A stretch of DNA of 64,000 bases from Streptomyces tardus. GTDB taxonomy: Bacteria; Actinomycetota; Actinomycetes; Streptomycetales; Streptomycetaceae. The DNA is taken from contig NZ_JAELVF020000001.1 in the NCBI RefSeq assembly GCF_018101125.2, forward strand, positions 3,043,977 through 3,107,976, read 5' to 3'. The notes under the pieces are model-generated. The model ran no database searches. It was not told the DNA's origin and saw nothing but the letters and a program-made list of their open reading frames with translations. Positions within the stretch are counted from its first letter, which is position 1. Each line of letters starts with the position of its first letter. Below, piece after piece: positions 60,485 to 64,000 of this stretch. Both the position numbers and the translations under genes were made by a program.

Positions 60485-61096
60485 TCAGCTGCCGACGAGG
60501 CCGTACTCGGGACGGCCCGTCCGCTCGTAGACCTGCACCGTCACGCCGGTGCTGCTGGTGCGTGCCTCGGTGAGGGCGAACGCGGTCGGCTCCAGCCCCT
60601 CGGCGAACAGCCGCTTGCCGCTGCCGAGCAGCACCGGGAAGACCAGCAGCTGGTACGCGTCGACGAGGTCGTGCGCGGCGAGGGTGTGTACGAGGTCGGC
60701 GCTGCCGTGCACCTGCAGCTCGCGGCCGGGGCGCTTCTTCAGCTCGGCGACGGCCTGCGGCACCTCGCCGCTGATCAACTCCGCGCCCTGCCACTCCACC
60801 CGGTCCAGGGTGCGGGAGGCGACGTGCTTGGGGAGGCGGTTGAGCGAGTCGGCGATCGGGTCGTCGGCGTTGTCGACCCCGGGCCAGTGGGCGGCGAAGA
60901 TCTCGTACGTCCTGCGGCCGAGCAGGAAGGCGTCGGCCTGTCCCATCCGCGCGGTCATCACCTCCCCGAGGGTCTCGTCGAAGTGGGGCGCGAGCCAGCC
61001 GCCGTGGCGGAAGCCGCCCGAGGTGTCCTCCTGCGGGCCGCCGGGCGCCTGCATGACGCCGTCCATGGTGAGGAAAGTGGTCACGACGAGCTTCAT
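60485..61096 (-). CDS. Dihydrofolate reductase-like (RibD C-terminal) protein
   Basis: 203 residues. RibD_C/DHFR-like fold: KLVVTTFLTMDGVMQAPGGP, FLLGRRTYEIFAAHWPG and LVHTLAAHDLVDAYQLLVFP, VLLGSGKRLFAEG. Reductases of this group use NADPH on varied substrates. ATG 61096 is the first start and lies 294 bp before the divergent cyclopropane synthase gene. Confidence 0.9.
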   Translation of the reverse strand: MKLVVTTFLTMDGVMQAPGGPQEDTSGGFRHGGWLAPHFDETLGEVMTARMGQADAFLLGRRTYEIFAAHWPGVDNADDPIADSLNRLPKHVASRTLDRVEWQGAELISGEVPQAVAELKKRPGRELQVHGSADLVHTLAAHDLVDAYQLLVFPVLLGSGKRLFAEGLEPTAFALTEARTSSTGVTVQVYERTGRPEYGLVGS

Positions 61097-61390
61097 GGTC
61101 GTCCTCCGGTTCGAGTGCGTTCACCGGTGCAGACGGCCCGAGCCGGCGGAACTCATCGCCCCGAAGCCTCCGCGCCGCCCCGTCTGCCTCCCCAGTCCGT
61201 CCCGCCGCTTCCGCCCGCCGGGCCGGCTCCGTCGCGGCGCTGCCGACCGTCAACCTCACCGGGCGCGTTTCGCTCGAAGGGTCGGCCCGTGCGGAGGTCC
61301 CGGCCCGGCGGTCCGGCGGGCCGGTGCGCATGTCCGAGCATCGCCTCCGACAAACGGGGAATTCCCGGACAGCTTCTGGAGGTTGCGGTC

Positions 61391-62752
61391 ATGAGTGGCA
61401 TCGCCGAACGGCTCGCGGCGCTGGCGGAGCAGACGCTGGAGGGCCGCCCCCTCCCACTGCGGATCCGTGCCTGGGACGGCAGTGAGGCAGGGCCCGAGGG
61501 CGCTCCCGTCGTCGTGCTCACCGGCAGGCAGTCGCTGCGTCGACTGCTGTGGAAGCCCGGCCATCTGGGTCTCGCACGCGCCTGGGTGGCCGGTGACCTC
61601 GACCTCGAAGGGGACCTCTACGAGGCGTTGGACCGCCTCGGGCACCTGCTGTGGCACCGGGACGACCAGGCAGGTCGTCGTCGCAGGCAGAGCCTGCCCG
61701 CCGCCCTGCGGGCGCTGTCCGCGCTCGCGCGACCGCGCCAACTCCGCGCCGGCGCGCAGTTGTTGGCGCTGGCCGGTCCGGCCGGCCCGCCGAAGCCACC
61801 GCCGGAGGAGACCCCGACCCGGCGCGGCCCGCTGCACACCCTGCGCCGCGACAGCGAGGCGATCAGCCACCACTACGACGTCGGCAACGACTTCTACTCG
61901 CTGGTCCTCGGCCCGTCGATGGTCTACTCCTGCGCCTACTGGGAGGACGAGGCGGGCACGCTGGAGGACGCGCAACGCGCCAAACTGGACCTGATCTGCC
62001 GCAAGCTCCAACTCCGTCCGGGCCGGAGGCTGTTGGACGTCGGCTGCGGTTGGGGCTCGTTGGTGCTGCACGCGGTCGAGGAGTACGGGGTGCGGGCCGT
62101 CGGCATCACGATCTCCGAGGAGCAGGCCGGGCTCGCCCGCAAGCGGCTGGCCGAGGCGGGGCTGACCGACCGGGCCGAGATCCGGGTGCAGGACTACCGC
62201 GAGGTCACCGACGGCCCGTACGACGCGATCTCCTCCGTCGGCATGGCGGAGCACGTCGGCGCGACGCGTTTCAGGGCGTACGGCGAGCAGCTGTACGGGC
62301 TGCTGCGCCCGGGCGGTCGACTGCTCAACCACCAGATCTCCCGGCGCCCGACTACGGACGCGGGCCGCTACCGGACCGACGAGTTCATCGACCGGTACGT
62401 CTTCCCCGACGGCGAGTTGGAGACGATCGGGTCGACCGTCGGGCTGTTGGAGCGGTCCGGTTTCGAGGTGCGGGACGTCGAGTCGATCCGCGAGCACTAC
62501 GCGCTGACCCTGCGTGCCTGGGTGACCAACCTCCAACGGCACCGAGCGGCCCTCGACGCGTTCACCACACCGGGCCGGGTACGGGTGTGGCACCTGTACA
62601 TGGCCGCCTCCGCGCTCGCCTTCGAACGCAACCGGATCGGCGTGAACCAGGTCCTCGCCGTCCGCACCACCGACGGCGGCGACTCGGGCATGCCGCGCAC
62701 CAGGGCCCGCTGGCTCGGCCTCCCGCCGCACCGAGCCCGTCCGGCACACTGA
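61391..62752 (+). CDS. Cyclopropane-fatty-acyl-phospholipid synthase
   Basis: 453 residues. N-terminal lipid-binding half (PVVVLTGRQSLRRLLWKPGH, LGLARAWVAGDLDLEGDLYE), then HHYDVGNDFYSLVLGPSMVY and SCAYWEDEAGTLEDAQRAKL, the SAM loop LLDVGCGWGSLVLHAVEEYG (about 215), VGITISEEQAG and the catalytic SSVGMAEHVG. It adds a methylene group from SAM to unsaturated membrane lipids. ATG 61391 follows GGAGG. Ends in the first unit of an 18-bp tandem repeat. Confidence 0.93.
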   Translation: MSGIAERLAALAEQTLEGRPLPLRIRAWDGSEAGPEGAPVVVLTGRQSLRRLLWKPGHLGLARAWVAGDLDLEGDLYEALDRLGHLLWHRDDQAGRRRRQSLPAALRALSALARPRQLRAGAQLLALAGPAGPPKPPPEETPTRRGPLHTLRRDSEAISHHYDVGNDFYSLVLGPSMVYSCAYWEDEAGTLEDAQRAKLDLICRKLQLRPGRRLLDVGCGWGSLVLHAVEEYGVRAVGITISEEQAGLARKRLAEAGLTDRAEIRVQDYREVTDGPYDAISSVGMAEHVGATRFRAYGEQLYGLLRPGGRLLNHQISRRPTTDAGRYRTDEFIDRYVFPDGELETIGSTVGLLERSGFEVRDVESIREHYALTLRAWVTNLQRHRAALDAFTTPGRVRVWHLYMAASALAFERNRIGVNQVLAVRTTDGGDSGMPRTRARWLGLPPHRARPAH

Positions 62753-62792
62753 GTCCGTCCGGCACACTGAGCCCGTCCGGCACACTGAGCCC
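62739..62792. repeat. Three tandem 18-bp units at the end of the cyclopropane synthase gene
   Basis: GTCCGGCACACTGAGTCC followed by two units with C in place of the T. The first unit contains the stop codon; extra units lengthen only the 3' untranslated part. Confidence 0.9.
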
Positions 62793-63370
62793 GCCCGCCG
62801 CGCGAGCCCGCCGCGCCGCCTGCGGCGCCGTGCCGCACCGTCGCCCGCGGCACGCGCCGGTCAACTCCGTTGCTCGACGCCGCCGTTGGCGTCCAGAGGC
62901 CAGTGCGCACCATGGTGCGCACCCGCGATCCCCGGACCGGCGGTTGACTGCGCAGCGTCCCTTGATCGGTTGGCTGCTGCGAGTGGGGCACGGTTACGAT
63001 GCCGACTCGACTACGCCTTCTCGGGTGTGGTTTTGGTGAGAAGGGGCCCAGGATGTGCCAGACCGCTTCGGCGGTCTTTCCTCGGCCCCTTTGCCATGCG
63101 GTGAGGGCCGCCCCGCAGGAGGCCCTTGGTGGTTCCCTCCTTCTGCCGGCGGCACCTGTCGCGGGCCGGGCCGTACGAGCCTCGTCCGCACGTCTCCGCA
63201 CGCGCCGCGTCCCGCAGCAGCGCCCGGTCTCACCCGACAGCGACCGGCTGTGCCGGCAGCCACCGGCAGCGACCGGCGGTGATGTCCCGCCCCGCCTGCA
63301 CGGGCAGGGGCCGGACGTCACAGCCGGTCTCCGTTGACGCGCCGTCCCGCCGCCCAGGAGACTGCCGACC
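62793..63370. other. Intergenic region with a structured hairpin
   Basis: About 580 bp before the YhhN gene. Short frames here have no domain. Its main element is the two-tier hairpin 63041-63091. Confidence 0.45.
63041..63091 (+). other. Two-tier RNA hairpin
   Basis: Outer arms AAGGGGCC (63041-63048) and GGCCCCTT (63084-63091) enclose inner arms AGACCGC (63060-63066) and GCGGTCT (63071-63077) with a TTCG tetraloop. It may be a terminator or a leader structure 280 bp before the YhhN-like gene. Confidence 0.65.
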
Positions 63371-64000
63371 ATGGCGATCACCGCACGCGGCACCCGCGGC
63401 TTCCTCTCCCGGACGGCCGCCCGACTGACCAGGCCCGACGGCCACGGACGAGGCGCCCTCGCGGCGTACGGCGCGCTTGCCGCGGCGGATCTGCTCGCCA
63501 CCGCCACGCGCCCCCGTTCCGCGGCGAGGGCCGGCAAGTCGCTGCTGATGCCCGCGCTCGCCGTGCACGTGGTGCGCCGGCGGGCCGGCCGGGACGACGT
63601 GCTCGCCGAACCGGTGCCGCGCCCGCTGCTGTTCGGGCTCGCCTGCGCCACGGTCGGCGACACGGCGCTGCTCTTCGACAAGCGTGAACCCGCCTTCCTG
63701 CTCGGGATGGCCGCGTTCCTCGGCACCCAGACCGCGTACACGGCGGGCTTCGCGCGGATGGGTGCGCTGCGCGGCATCGCCGCCAACCCCCGGCCGGCGC
63801 TCGGCTGCCTCGGCGTGTGGGTCGCAGCCAACGCCGTCATCCAGCCCTCGCTGGACCGCGGACTCCGACTGCCGGTCGCCGGATACAGTCTGGCGCTCGT
63901 CGCGATGGGCGCCACCGCGCTCGCCGTCGGCGGCAAGGTCGGCGCGGGTGCGATGTCCTTCCTCGGCTCGGACGCCCTGATCGGGCTGAAGGCGGCGGGC
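63371..64000 (+). CDS. YhhN-family membrane protein, cut by window edge
   Basis: First 210 residues visible. YhhN/lysoplasmalogenase-like: LAAYGALAAADLLATATRPR, SLLMPALAVHVV, LFGLACATVGDTALLFDKRE, FLLGMAAFLGTQTAYTAGFA and LALVAMGATALAVGGKVGAG, i.e. seven or so helices with the family GD and H/Q-Y pattern. ATG 63371. Some eukaryotic members cleave lysoplasmalogen vinyl ethers; activity in bacteria is not settled. Confidence 0.83.
   Translation, partial: MAITARGTRGFLSRTAARLTRPDGHGRGALAAYGALAAADLLATATRPRSAARAGKSLLMPALAVHVVRRRAGRDDVLAEPVPRPLLFGLACATVGDTALLFDKREPAFLLGMAAFLGTQTAYTAGFARMGALRGIAANPRPALGCLGVWVAANAVIQPSLDRGLRLPVAGYSLALVAMGATALAVGGKVGAGAMSFLGSDALIGLKAAG

Overview
The window is high-GC DNA with GTG, TTG and ATGA-coupled starts, twin-arginine and lipoprotein signals, and XRE/DUF397, BldB-type and MarR/TetR regulators. 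It reads as a Streptomyces or close relative. The order tRNA-Gln(UUG), MacB-type ABC exporter, mfd at one side and SurA-like lipoprotein, mazG at the other resembles a conserved core segment of Streptomyces chromosomes. The roughly 38 kb between mfd (ends 9508) and the SurA-like gene (starts 48008) is accessory DNA.

Layout. 1-9508: partial NarL-type sensor kinase (-), an HTH/LAGLIDADG-like protein, tRNA-Gln with terminator, a two-gene ABC exporter and mfd. 9509-18532: a compact and unusual biosynthetic locus with a glycosyltransferase, then five tightly coupled genes: a carrier protein fused to an alpha-oxoamine synthase, a methyltransferase, an ABC ATPase, an FtsX-type permease and a ketosynthase. 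18616-24104: DOPA-dioxygenase-like enzyme, SnoaL-like protein, MarR-GNAT regulator and two secreted beta-1,3-glucanase-like enzymes (GH64, GH128). 24118-28573: two perfect 587-bp repeats enclose an XRE/TPR regulator and cutA; a second XRE gene follows. 28785-31945: nitroreductase, RidA, MarR, VOC and HxlR genes with clear paired operators.

32255-34636 is a three-gene RiPP locus of the ATP-grasp (graspetide) type with a PCMT-like methyltransferase: precursor, ligase, methyltransferase, all coupled on the minus strand. 35096-38094 holds a methyltransferase and two secreted proteins, with a small rearranged DNA patch between the latter two built from pieces of both. 38361-47698 holds surface-glycan genes: GT2, polysialyltransferase-like protein, membrane acyltransferase, TPR protein, and a large GT-TPR-pyruvyltransferase fusion, interrupted by a secreted C15-like peptidase homologue.

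48008-64000: SurA-like lipoprotein, MFS exporter, mazG, a frameshifted membrane gene divergent from a TetR regulator with two palindromic operators, a phytanoyl-CoA dioxygenase divergent from a LacI regulator, an IS110-family element whose transposase carries an extra C-terminal HTH, a DinB-like protein, three DUF397 genes (one with a nonsense codon) with their XRE partner, an anti-sigma-like ATPase with a TTA codon, two methyltransferases, a RibD-like reductase, a cyclopropane synthase and a partial YhhN protein.

The best candidates for an undescribed system are the ketosynthase/ACP-oxoamine synthase operon (10227-18532) and the graspetide locus (32255-34636). All functional calls rest on reading the translated sequence by eye; no database search was run.
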